This document shows positions 36,701 through 47,617 of a DNA stretch of 64,000 nucleotides, one piece after another (the first letter of the stretch is position 1; each line of letters starts with the position of its first letter). The DNA is taken from the NCBI GenBank assembly GCA_027596075.1, contig JADGJC010000096.1, positions 1-64,000 on the forward strand, given 5' to 3'. Position numbers and translations under genes: made by a program. Origin of the DNA: Rhizophlyctis rosea. Lineage: Eukaryota; Chytridiomycota; Chytridiomycetes; Rhizophlyctidales; Rhizophlyctidaceae. The notes beneath the pieces were generated by a model. The model saw only the letters and a list, made by a program, of their open reading frames with translations, ran no database searches and had not been told where the DNA came from.

Positions 36701-37868
36701 ATGATCCATCGTCAGCATATCTTCTTGAAGCTGGTACTTTGGATTGAACATACCTTTTGAGTTCATCAACCAAGGTATTTCCCCCCACATTGTTGGTAAA
36801 ATTCATGTTCATTTGGTCGCCCAAACCAGGCACGACCTGCTCTGGTGGGCCGATGTTTTGATAGCTGACTGCGATGATGTCCAAGAGGGTTTGGGAAGCG
36901 GTATTATGTATCTGCAAGTATGAAATTTCAGCAATCTACAGCGACAATGATACAAACTACAACCCTTACCTCTGGATCTTGATTTGGATCCAGTCTTGAA
37001 ACCAAATTCGGGATCAAGCCTTCTTCAGCCAACCACTATCCCAGAAACATGTTATTTTGAGTATACGTGCAGAGCAGTCGACATGAAAAAGCTTACCCCA
37101 ACGATCCCACGTCCCTCCGGCAATTCCTCCATGCTGATCAGCTTCAACAAAAGATCTGCGATGGCCGACGTGCCAATATGCGTCAACAGTTTGTTTACGA
37201 TTTGGGGTTGTGCACGAACGAACGTAATCATCTAAACGGAAAATAGTAAGTGGCTGGATCATCGACACAGTAGGCAACAAAAATCCTTACTTCCGGTGTC
37301 TTCTTCTGCAAAAGGACGCCGTTGACTTTACTGAAATAGCTCGCGTGCAAAGGGTTCAGCGGCGACGGGCGATCCAGAAAAGCCCAAAAGGTATTCAGCA
37401 GTTCGTTATTTGCTATGACAGCTTCGCAGACTGCGAAGATTTCGCATGATAGTACTTCGCAAGCCAGATAGGGGTATCTAGTAGAAGAGTGTAAGGGTTT
37501 CGAAGAAAAGCCGTGCACTTGAGTAAGTAAGGTGAATAGACCCTTACTTAAACCGCTTTGCCTCGTCCAGGTCTTCCATTGTGATGTAAGCGAGCAGTTG
37601 ATTGAGGATTTCGGGTTTGCACAGGCTGTGGAAATGAGCCAGATTGTCAGTCAGCAAGTCTTTCCCACAGCCCCACAAACGTGTTCTCGCACTACTCCCC
37701 GCAATCCAGGCCGCCAACCCCTACTTACAACTCAATGAGTTTCGCATTGTGCGCCTTGCATTCCTGTAGTAGCTCCTCCTCTTCAAACAACTCCTCCAGC
37801 GTGACACCCTCTTTGTCCAGCAGTCCGTCTATTGCAGACGCGGACGTGAATCCAAACCGCCAGAACAT
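33737..37868 (-). CDS. SIT4-associated protein (SAPS domain), PP2A/PP6-type phosphatase regulatory subunit
   Basis: Start at the ATG at 37868, where the protein begins [20 protein letters not shown]. That closely fits the SAPS N-terminus (FW.F...S.ID.LL..E), followed by [18 protein letters not shown]. Later exons give [58 protein letters not shown] and [18 protein letters not shown], all in family order. Downstream are acidic and Gly/Ala-rich segments ([29 protein letters not shown]) and a low-complexity tail ending [10 protein letters not shown]. Family knowledge: these proteins bind Sit4/PP6 catalytic subunits and direct them in G1 progression, TORC1 signalling and, in animals, DNA repair. 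At least twelve exons are needed and not every junction was traced. Identification is secure; substrate choice is not. Confidence 0.92.
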
Positions 37869-39001
37869 GACGGTCAAAAAGTATGCGGGAGGAGGGACGG
37901 TAGCGAGATACTAGGTATAAAGGAATCGCAATGGGTGCTGACACGCGTCAAGTTCGCCCGGACTGGAGTTTGCGGATGATGATAACTGGGCCACTTTGGG
38001 TCCAACTTGTAGGGACTGGTTTGTCGCGGGGGAGTATGGAGTTTATGGATAGCCGACAAAAGATCGTCTAGAAATCTCGGTGGGGATTAGTTTTGTATCT
38101 CCGCTTCTGACGTAGTCAGATTTCGGTTACCGTGGGAAAGCGTGTGATTCGGGTGATGGGGTATTATAAGACCTGCTCGATAGTTGTATCCGCTTTGCCG
38201 CTCTATCTGGACCAGTGGATTGCTGTATCTTCTATGTTGGTCCCCCCTTCCTATGCGATTGTTGCAAATGCCCACGAAGCAATTGCGGTCTTGACGATTG
38301 CTGACAAAATGGGAGAGAAGGTGGAGATTCCCAAGTTCAGTGTGAGTGGTGTGGTTGCTTTCCTCCGCTTTACTTTTGGCACAAGTGTGTGTGTCACCGC
38401 CGGTCTTCTTGCTTTCCCGCGTCACAGACCCCTGTTCGCCATCACCCAAAACTCCCGCCCATTCGGGGCTGATCCCAATTTGATACACTATCAAGCCTGG
38501 CGGGGGTGAGGTGACTCACTCTGACATAAGTAGATCTCGTTTCCTAAGGGTCCTATCCATCGACTTTGAGGACGCTGCAAATGTAATCAAACTACATAGA
38601 CACGGAAATCCCCCACGTTAATATTGACGAACAGCAATCTTCTCCACCAATTGCACGAAGATCCAACCCCGTCAGCATAATATCGCATTGTCCATTGTTG
38701 AGAACGTTGCCTCATCATCACTTTCGATTCCTTGAAGTTTACTCCCTGAGAACGACTCGTCAGATATACCGGTATCGTAAAAAGAGCAGAAGCTTTGATC
38801 TATTTAACTGCAATCATGCAAATGAGCCCCGACAGCCAGCAAAAACCGCATTAGACCCTTCAAGCCGCTTGTACGTTCAGGCACCGCATATGAGCCCCTT
38901 TCATTTTCACCTGAAACGACGCAATTCCAGCAGAAACAGCCATTCGCAATCGCCAGTTCCAGCAAAAGCAGCCATTCGCCACCGCAGTTTCCAAATTCAA
39001 A
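37869..39001. other. Intergenic, with one uncertain open frame
   Basis: This lies between the SAPS gene start and the RRM gene end. An open frame at 38132-38509 (+, 125 codons) is moderately hydrophobic (YKTCSIVVSALPLYLDQW), but it overlaps an equally long minus-strand frame and has no recognisable domain. I do not call it as a gene. Confidence 0.4.
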
Positions 39002-40264
39002 TCACGCATACCCAAGTTCCTCCTCCCACGCCCCAAAGTGCTGACTAACGCCCTTGGGATCCGCCGGCCCCTTCGTCTTCGACATACTCCACTCAACCTT
39101 CAAAGGCGAGCGGCGACCAAAATGCTTCTCATCCCACCACGGATGATGAACAGCCTTAGCGGCGTCATCGTACTCGTAAAAGTCGACAAAGCCAAAGTAG
39201 CCGTCGCCGGCGGGGGTTTCAACCGTACGGAGGCAGGCGATACGGCCGAACTTGCGAAAGACGGTGAAAATAGCTTTCACGGTAGTTTCAAGGGGGACGA
39301 AGGCGACGTAGACCGTGTGGATGCCGCGCGGAAGTGCATATGATGGCTGTGGATTGGCTGCGGGCTTTTTGGCTTCCGACTTTGCACTTGCCGCTGATTT
39401 GAGTGCGTCCCACCGCGAGGTTGCTAGCGGACGTTGATGTTAATGATTCTGTATGCGCGAGTGCTTACTTCATATGGTTCAATACCGTACCCGCAACCGC
39501 CTTCGGCGAAGTCTTCTTGGGCACTTCGGGCTTCGCAAATATGTCTCCCCATCCTTCGTTTGCCGGTTCGCTGTCCCAGGCCCCGGTGTCGCCAGTAGGC
39601 GCCACTTCGGAGTAGAAATTCGATTTGTCCTGTTGCTTGTTTGGGATCGCCACCGCCGCGTGCAAAGGAAGAGGACTGAACTTGCGGGTAGGTACAGCAG
39701 CCTTTGCTGGTCTCTGTGGGACCCCGAGTACCGCGCGCAGCATGGGATGAGCGACTGGAGGCGCGATGTGATTGTCGTCTTCTTGAGAGTCGTTGGTGGG
39801 CTTTGGCTGACTGGAAGCTGTTTCTGAGAGGGACAAGTCGTCGCCCCAGCTTTCACCGCTTCTGGTGGAAGTGTCAGAGGGTGGGGATTGCGGTGAAGCC
39901 GGAGGTGCTGCTGCGGCCGTTGCGATTTGTGGTTTCGAGATGGGCTTCTGATGAGTAGATAGGTCATATGAATAATGTTCATTACGCTGTGCAAGACTGA
40001 AGTGTGTGAAGGAGCTATATTGAAAGTTCGCTGATCACACACCATATCGCGACGATCAACATATCCGATCTCCTTCGCCTTTTTCCCGTTCTTCCCACGG
40101 AAAGCGAACTCGAGCGGAGAGTAGTCTTTGTCCATGAAGGACAGACGCGGGTAGCCCTCGCCCGGGTGCAAGAAGTATGGGTCTTTTGGCATGGGTTTGC
40201 GGACCGGCTGGCAGCATACGTCTGTACAGTTTCCGTAGGTGTTGGAGGGGCTGATTTCAGGCAT
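39002..40264 (-). CDS. RNA-recognition-motif protein
   Basis: Three exons are supported: MPEISPSNTYGNCTDVC... to RRDM (40264 to about 40043), a long Pro/Ser/Ala-rich exon, and a C-terminal exon joined at a phase-1 junction (KAVA to ATSRWDALKSAAS). The RRM is at the C-terminus, with RNP2-like VYVAFVPL and RNP1-like GYFGFVDF separated by an alpha/beta segment (AIFTVFRKFGRIACLRTVE). It ends soon after, at FGAWEEELGYA. The N-terminal 70 residues include two Cys pairs and a KDPYFLHPGEGYPRL stretch I do not recognise. Expected role is RNA binding in a nuclear or cytoplasmic mRNP. The single atypical RRM at the extreme C-terminus does not identify a known orthologue. Confidence 0.8.
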
Positions 40265-41325
40265 GGTGACAACCGCTGTTGGGGTGGAGGTGTGGTTGTG
40301 GGAAGGGTTATATGTAAAGTAGGTTGTAACAGCGTGTTTTGGCGGGCCCTGTAAGATGATAGAGAGCAGAAAGAAAAGGTGGAGACTACGGTGGGAAAGC
40401 AGTACAGCAACTATTTATTGCACTCCACTTTGCCAGGGTTTCATTTCATCGGTCATTGCATCACCGTGGCGCAGCGCACTGTGCCTCCAATGTTGTGGTC
40501 TGCAAGCCTGTGTTAGCACACGGCAAACAAGGTAAACTTCTCCCACCGAAAACTAGCATATGACCGAACGGTCAAAACGGCCATGTCTCAATGAGATTTC
40601 CGCAGGAATCTTACTTAGCAACTCCAAGCTGTGGATCCATCTTTTTCCTCAAACTATAGGCATCATTCTTCAACTCAAATACTCAATGGTCGAGAAAACG
40701 TGCTCTATGTGCTGACTGTCAGCACGTCAATATGCATAAGCAGATTGGTGCAAAGGGGAGCATCCATGAAATATCCGCATCAACTACGACGCCGGTCTCA
40801 ACACGCGCACTTGTGCCGGCAAAAAGCTAGATAGATGACACAGTCTGATCATTCAATTTTGCAAAAGCAAATGGCTGTTGGACAAGAGAGGACTATCGAA
40901 TGCTCCAAATATCTCTCGATCCTCTTCGCCTACATCCAAAGTCGGGTGGATCAAATTTCTCATACCTTCTGCATTACTAAAATTGGGGATTTGGGTTCCA
41001 ATCCGAAATCCTAACGGGATTTTACCCCCCATGCGAAAGGAAGCTTTGTTCTTCTTGCTGACCCATTGTGCCATCTGCAAGATGTTCGGCAAATGCACGT
41101 CGATAAGTTCCCATGCGTAAGATGCCATGCGATGCCCCATTTGAACCACTTGCCAAATGATAGAAAATCAAGGTACTCCAAGCACAACACCAAGAGCTTT
41201 CCCTCCATCAAAAAAATTGCAGTTTGGATCCATCTATATGTATGTAATGCCATCCGAAGCTAAGACGTTAATCTACTCCTGAGCTCGCCACAAATTTCTT
41301 ACAAACCTCCCTCCATGACCCCACC
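40265..41325. other. Intergenic with uncertain minus-strand open frames
   Basis: Overlapping frames at 40853-41149 and 41011-41253 (minus) look protein-like (HRMASYAWELIDVHLPNI) but have no domain, no clean start and no splice partner. They could be an exon of an unrecognised or decayed gene. Nothing else is seen. Confidence 0.35.
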
Positions 41326-43000
41326 TTAGTCTTCCTCGTCCTCCAAATCGCCTCTGTGTCTCCTCCACCGCCAAAGTATTCTAACCTTGCCACCCGCCCC
41401 GGTCCTCCTTCCATCCTCATTAACGGGATATTCCGTCAATGCTACCCAGTGGCCCCAAAAGGTATCCCTCAACTTCTGATCCTCCGGGGCGGACTTGTCC
41501 AACCACGGACGAAGACCCTGCCGCCAGCGACGCAGGATAAGAGATTCTTCCCGTCTACTCATAACAAGCGATTGCTTGGTCCTCTGTTTGGGATCAAAGA
41601 TGACCAATTTATTCCCCGCTTCTTGTTCCCGACGGTCTCGAGACCGCTTGTCTTCCGTCACAAGCAAGAAATCGTCCAATTCGAACATCTCAACCGGACG
41701 TCGACGGATTGTTGGATTGGTGTAAGGGTTGTCGTAAGTGGTTGAGAAGGTGTAAAGCTTTGTGCCGTGAAAGTCGAAGACCTCTACGCGGCAACACCAG
41801 TGACGGAGTAGAATGACATTGAAGCGGTTTAAGCAGATGTCGATGTCCTCACTATCTGCAACGGATGTGTCAATGGGAGTGAAGAAGAGCTCAGTGTTGT
41901 CGGCTATGCGGGTGAGGGTGAGGGAGAACGCGTCAGACTCCCGATGAAGTTGTGCAACTAGTATACTGTTGTAGGCACGTTTGGATGTCGAATCGTCAAA
42001 GGCGAATACGGTCGAGTAATCTTGGAGGGATGATAGAACTTGCTCCCCAGTGGATGGAGAATCGTTCCGACATCGCCAAGACTGGAAAATTGTGTTGAAT
42101 ATGATGGTGTCCGTGAAGTAGAAGAAGCGGAGCGAATCATCTTCGTTGATATTCCTGATGTCGTCGCCGGTCTTCCAGTCCGCCAACCTCAAAGTCTGGT
42201 CCGGCATCAGTTTGAGCAAAGTATCTGTCCTGACGTGCCGCGAGTTTTGGAAGATGTATTGCACAGGACAGGGAATGGTTTCGACGAAAATAGAATCGGA
42301 AAAGGCGCCTTGGCCGCCGTAAGATCCATCAGCATTTTCTTCGTCTCCATCATAATGTTCACACATTATGACTTGGCCGTCGGCACGAACCCCATTGACG
42401 ATCCACACGTCAGTGTCCCAACTATGAAGGGGCATGCTCCATATCAGATCCCGTACTACCCCATCACCCGTCCGTCTCAACGTCTCCCCGAAATCAACCT
42501 CCTCTACTCTGACATCCGGTAGAGAACTCGGGTTCCAAGGTTGACTCCATGCATACCACAAAGTCGCAACATCCCTCCTGAAAAAGGTGGAATGTATTGT
42601 AAACAAGGGCGGCTTCGTCGCATGCTGGGCAATCAAACATCGCGCCTCCAGAATTGCGAACATACCAATTCTCGTTCCCGTACAACGCAGATAAACATCC
42701 AGACGGTAACGCGTCAACAAGCTTTGATTTCCACATCTAAAGAAGCACGCAGGGTTGGTTCAATGGGAATGCATGTAAACTTCTGAACATATTTTGCGAT
42801 GCAAAAATTGCAGCAACGCAACAATGGCAAGGACAATCAAAAAATAGAGCCAATGCAGACCTGCATATTATTACGAATAATGTTACACCATTGCTTGCTA
42901 ACTCGTTCGCATTTCAACACCCGTAAAAGACATTGTCCGGTAAGAGAAAAGAAGGAGGATAAAGTCAGGGAGGGTTGCAAGGTTGATGGATGTTGCGGTG
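41326..43000 (-). CDS. F-box-family paralogue with damaged F-box exon
   Basis: The long second exon (42577-41326) is fully open. It aligns with the copies at 51.3 and 57.6 kb: RRDVATLWYAWSQPWNP, VRDLIWSMPL, VNGVRADGQVI, DSIFVETIPC, VRTDTLLKL, LADWKTGDDI, VEVFDFHGTKLY, VIFDPKQRTKQ and a tail WGHWVALTEYPVNED. The expected F-box exon lies at about 42990-42861, ending at a good donor. Its first half (LATLPDFILLLFS) and second half (LLRVLKCERVSKQWCNIIR) are in different frames and are a few residues shorter than in relatives. I also see no ATG in frame upstream. The F-box is therefore probably broken, while the C-terminal body is still intact, suggesting recent damage. Family members would act as SCF ubiquitin-ligase substrate receptors, if functional. 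Confidence 0.75.
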
Positions 43001-43726
43001 ATATGGGATTTAGATTTGGCGAAATCTTCTGGAACGTCCAACAGCGGCGTGTTGCATTTGTTCTGAAGCTTAAAAGGAGAACATCAATGCATCGTCAAAA
43101 AGATTGAGAGAGAATATGCCGGCAATACCTCTGTTTTTAATCGTTCGTTTTCTTGTTGCAGGCGGAGCAAGTCTGTCATATCGCATGATATCATCTGGAT
43201 TGACACATGATTCAGCTTGGGATACATGATTCAGCTTGCGACTTCTTCCCAACCTGACCTCCGCCCCCAATTATCCTATCCAGTGTCGAAAACAGGACAG
43301 AGACAACTCGGTGGGTAATCGGGGCTCGACTAGTTGGCATCATATTTTGGTGTTTCGGAAGCATGATACATATACAATATGAAGTTTGGGACACTTCCGT
43401 GTAGCCTCGGTGATCAAGAGGGATTTGGGAGTGGCAAGTTGACAAGCAAGTTTCAGTCTTTGAAAACCCGAGGTTTTTGGCGTGAGGCTGCTACGTAAGT
43501 GCTATCATCCCAAAATGACCTTGGAGTGTCCGATGGAATGGACTTTCTCGTTTTACCATCACTCATTGGCTTCAGCCTCATCAGCCTCACTAGTAAGCCT
43601 CACTACATAGTAGCTCGCGCTGAACTTCGCACTTCCCTTATTGTAAAATATGCTATTGGCATCCTGGTGATGCCATCGTCTCCCTGTACAACGCGAATGC
43701 TGTGAACTATTGACGCAGAATCAAGA
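43001..43726. other. Intergenic between divergent units
   Basis: No gene, repeat array or RNA is recognised between the F-box-family copy and the zinc-finger gene. Confidence 0.5.
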
Positions 43727-46700
43727 ATGCGGGACTTGCTCGTGCCTGCAAAGCGGTTGGCTGAACATGAAGACCCCTCATTACTCAACCCCTCTCCCTC
43801 TACTCCACGGAAAAGGTCACGGCGGCGAGTGCTGCATGAACATGATGCACAACTATCCCTTCCAGTTCCCGTAGCTGCACCCACCACTTCGCCACTCCGA
43901 TATGCCTTATCTCCCACTCATATCACACCTTCTACCACACCAAGTCGCATTCTGCACTCGGCCGAGCACATTGAAGGCCCTTTCGCGTCTTTCCAACATG
44001 AAGATGACGCGTTCTCTTTGGGTTCTATATATGGAAGTGAGCCCCTCTTGGCTAGTCTCTCTGATGACGAAGAAGGAGAAGAAGAGCAAGACGAGGACAA
44101 TTCGGAGCCCGGGAGCCTTGGTGTTGTTGATTCACCTAGTGCGGAGTTCTCAAGTAGTTCGTCGTCAGCGAACACAGATACTCCCCCAACTTCTGGACCG
44201 AAACTGATGCACGGACCCATTACTGTTCCTAACACATCCTTGCAGCCTCCAACGTCTCTGCCGGCCTTCCCCAATGCCCAGCCCCGCTATCCCAATCCGT
44301 TTTTGCTCTACCCACCTTCGACATTCTCCGCCTTCAGCTTCCCGCTCCTCTTCCAGCAGATGCTGCAACACCAACTAAGCCAAAACCTTCTCCGCCCAGG
44401 AGCGGGTACATCATTGCAAGACAGTCGTCCGAGTACTAACATCTTTGGACCGCCACTGCCACCATTTTTTGCTGGTCCTGTCATAAGCAAAGTCCCTGTT
44501 GCAATGAAGAAGCCTAGGGAGTCACAAAACGTACCTTCGCCGAATTCGCAAGGGAAACGCCCCACATCCTCCCATCCGGAACGTAGTGTGCCATCACGGA
44601 CAGCTGCACGGGCATCTGCATCGTCGTTTTTGCCACCTCCAGCGGGTACCACCATCAAGGAGGCAACTGCTGCCAAACTTGCAAAACGCCGCAACTATGA
44701 AAGTGCCTGGTGGTCACGTAAGCAGTATGCTTGCGACTTCAAGACCACGAATGTTGAATTGTACCGGTGGCACACGACGCATTTGAAGGTTGAGGAGCAG
44801 AAAAGCATTGCCGAAGGTAGGAGGTTATGCTATCGTCATTGACACTCCGTCATTATCTGTAATCCTGATCATTTTCATAACCACAGCACGCGCTTCCGCA
44901 GCTCACCGTGCACGAATGCAGCCCAGCGGCAGTAATAACTTACCTTCTTTCCAGTCTTCATCACACCCCTCTAATTCTGTTCCGAACCCACCCACATCAT
45001 CGGCTTCCAGCTCTGACCCCTCCCTTCCACCTGATTCCCAACCACCCACCGGATTTACAAATGACTTATCAACACCGCCGGAACTAGGCCTCCTCCGAGA
45101 CCCGCGAGGCCGCATCGTCATGGCCTGTACAGCGGCATTTGCAGTACGAACTCGGTTAGAACGTCACGTGAAGGGCAAGCATCCAAAGTCTTGGGGACGA
45201 CCTTATGCGGAGGACGAGTACGTGTTCACATCCGATCTTCAGGCGGGGAGTTTGGTTGGGCAATTGGGACAGATGGATGGGGCGAGCGATCATGTTGGTG
45301 GGTCTGAGGTTGGAGGAGGCTCGATTGGAGATTATATGATTAGTTTTGATGAGGATGGTGTGAATGATGAACAGAAGCCTCCGAAGAAGGGGAAAGGAGC
45401 TTCTGCTGATAGGTTGAGGATTAAGTATGTATGTTCATGGCCTACGTGCACGACGGAGTATAACACCAAATGGGAGCTGCAGATGCATTTTACTAATGAA
45501 CATAAGGTAAGCCACTGTTCCTTCTCAAAAACAACCTCAGCATTTGCCCAGCTTTCAACACATACTCATGCATCTAATTTACGCAGGTTCCCCTCCCCCT
45601 CGGCGAAAACGGACGACAAAAAATGTTCAACATGATTCCCATACCGTCGCCTCTTGTCACCGCACCAGACCAGACGGACGCAACAGCATTACCAACCACC
45701 CTACCACCCAACCAACCAATCTACCTGACAGTCCCTCTCCTCACATCAACATACCACCTAGCAATGTGGCGCGTCCTCTTCCGCAAGCTAGGTCCCCACG
45801 TCGTCGGATCCATCCCCTCAGAGGAGTTGGCGCGTCTCGCCGGCGACTTTATGGCCGGCGTGAATTTCACGGGCGTCAATGAATGTGTGAAGAATTTTGT
45901 GAATGGGTTGAGCGAAGGTGCCGAGACAAGGGCGGCAGGGGGAAGTTCGAGGAAGGGCAAGGACGTAGCAGGGAGGAAGAAGAGTGCGACCAAAGCCAAA
46001 AAATCAACCGCCAAGACCCCGGCCACTTCTGTCCGGTATTGGATCGACCCCACCGACATCCCCTTCCCAACAATACGTGAACTCGAGGATGAGATTCGGG
46101 TCTGTTTGAAAGACGGGGAACTAATCCGCGTCGCGAAGGATGCGTCGGAGGATGGTGATACCCTAACGAATAAGAAGTTAGCGGTTGGGGAGAACGGAGT
46201 GGTGGATCTTGGTCCGTTGAGGGCGGGGCTTGAAAGTTGGTGTCATACGGAATTTGTGGTGAAGGCTATGAAGTTTGTTGTTGAGTGTGGGGAGTTGGCG
46301 AAGGGGATGAATCGGACTTTGGACGATGCGTTGGCGGAGTTGGGGAGGGTGAGTGGAGGTGGGGAGGGTGGTGTTGTGCCGATGGAAGGGGCAGTAGCAG
46401 CAACAGCGGCAACAGCGGCACCAAGTGGGGATGTTGGAGCAGAGGAAAAGGGACTACAGCCACAACCACCACGCAGTAAACCAGCAACATTGTCCGATTT
46501 CTCAGCAGAGACGTTTTCAGTCATATCACGTTCTTCCTTCTCGGACGTCTCAAGAATGGACGCCGACATCCGACCTCGTCGCCGTCCATCCTTATCCCTA
46601 TCACCCTACGTCGACTTCTCAACCCCCGCAACCGCCCCTCCAACACCATTCCCACCCGCATCACCCGTCCCCGCTCCAAATTTCACCACCATATCCCACG

Positions 46701-47230
46701 CCGACCACCCCACACAACCCATCTCAATTCCAGAACCCGAACCATATCAACAACAACAACAACAACAACAACAACCACAAAAACCAACCCCGCGCCGCCC
46801 ACCCATCCGCACAATCCCCGCCTCAAAACGCGCCGCAAACCGTTCGCGTGCCGTAGCATTCGGGGACGAGAACGTAGCCGTGATTGCTAAACTTGGTGCG
46901 CGGGTGCGGATGTTGAGGAGTGAAAGTCGGGAGGAACTGGTGGGTGTCGAGGAGCAGGAGAATAGTGGGGGAAGGAAAAGTCCCGGGAAGAGTGGGAGTG
47001 GAAGGGTGCCGTTATCGCCAATCAAGGTTGCTGCGTCGGTGGGTGGAGACCCGACATCGCCATCACGGAGGGGAAGGGTACCGTTGTCGCCTATGAAGGT
47101 TGGGGTGGTGCAGGGGGAACGGGAAGTTACGTCGCCTTCGCGGAGGGTTGTGTCTGGTAGTAGCGGTGGTAGTAGTAATGGCAGTTCGGGGAGGAAATCG
47201 AGCAAAACAGGAGAATTCCTTTTCGGTTGA
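43727..47230 (+). CDS. Large C2H2 zinc-finger/low-complexity protein, probable nuclear regulator
   Basis: Three exons (43727-44816, 44887-45506, 45587-47230) join in frame to about 1117 residues. Near the N-terminus is a basic cluster (PRKRSRRR) that could be a nuclear localisation signal. One good C2H2 finger is built across the second intron (YVCSWPTCTTEYNTKWELQM, then HFTNEH). Two further finger-like segments (KQYACDF...HTTH and MACTAAFAVRTRLERHVKGKH) each lack one of the paired cysteines. The rest is rich in Ser, Pro and Gly. It has an acidic block (SDDEEGEEEQDED), a polyglutamine run near 46746, and a C-terminal pair of similar units, GRVPLSPIKV and GRVPLSPMKV. These carry SPxK motifs that fit CDK consensus sites. 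A DNA-binding regulator is the natural reading; the target is unknown. Confidence 0.85.
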
Positions 47231-47617
47231 TCGTGGACAGGTCGCAACAGGGTGCTTGGTTTTCTTATTTAGGGGAAGAAGGTTTTTCTTCGGGTGGGTT
47301 GGCATAACGGGTCTTGGTTCGAAACCCATCATCCAACCTCAGCAAAACAACACCCACCATTTTTGTGTACAGAACGAAAAGACAAGGCATTTATGTAAAC
47401 AAAAGTAATACAATCATTGAAACAATCGTCACATTTCACATATATTGTATCTACAATCACACTCACCAATGGTATATCATACAGTATCTATCTCCATCCT
47501 ATACATTCAAAATCCAAACCCACCCCTCTACATTCCCCATCCAACCCCTCAAAACACCCCTGACCCGTCCAAATACACCTAATCCGTCCAAACAAACCTA
47601 AACCCTCCAAACAAACC
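47231..47617. other. Intergenic between convergent genes
   Basis: This is the shared 3' flank, C/A-rich on the plus strand with repeated ccaaac and aacccc words. No gene is recognised. Confidence 0.5.

Noticed and set aside
38132..38509. 125-codon plus-strand frame with hydrophobic stretches
   Set aside because: An equally long frame lies on the opposite strand, no family motif is present and codon pattern gives no preference.
47305..47330. tRNA-like B-box (ggttcgaaaccc)
   Set aside because: Flanking bases do not form a T-arm or a cloverleaf, and no A-box lies at the right distance.
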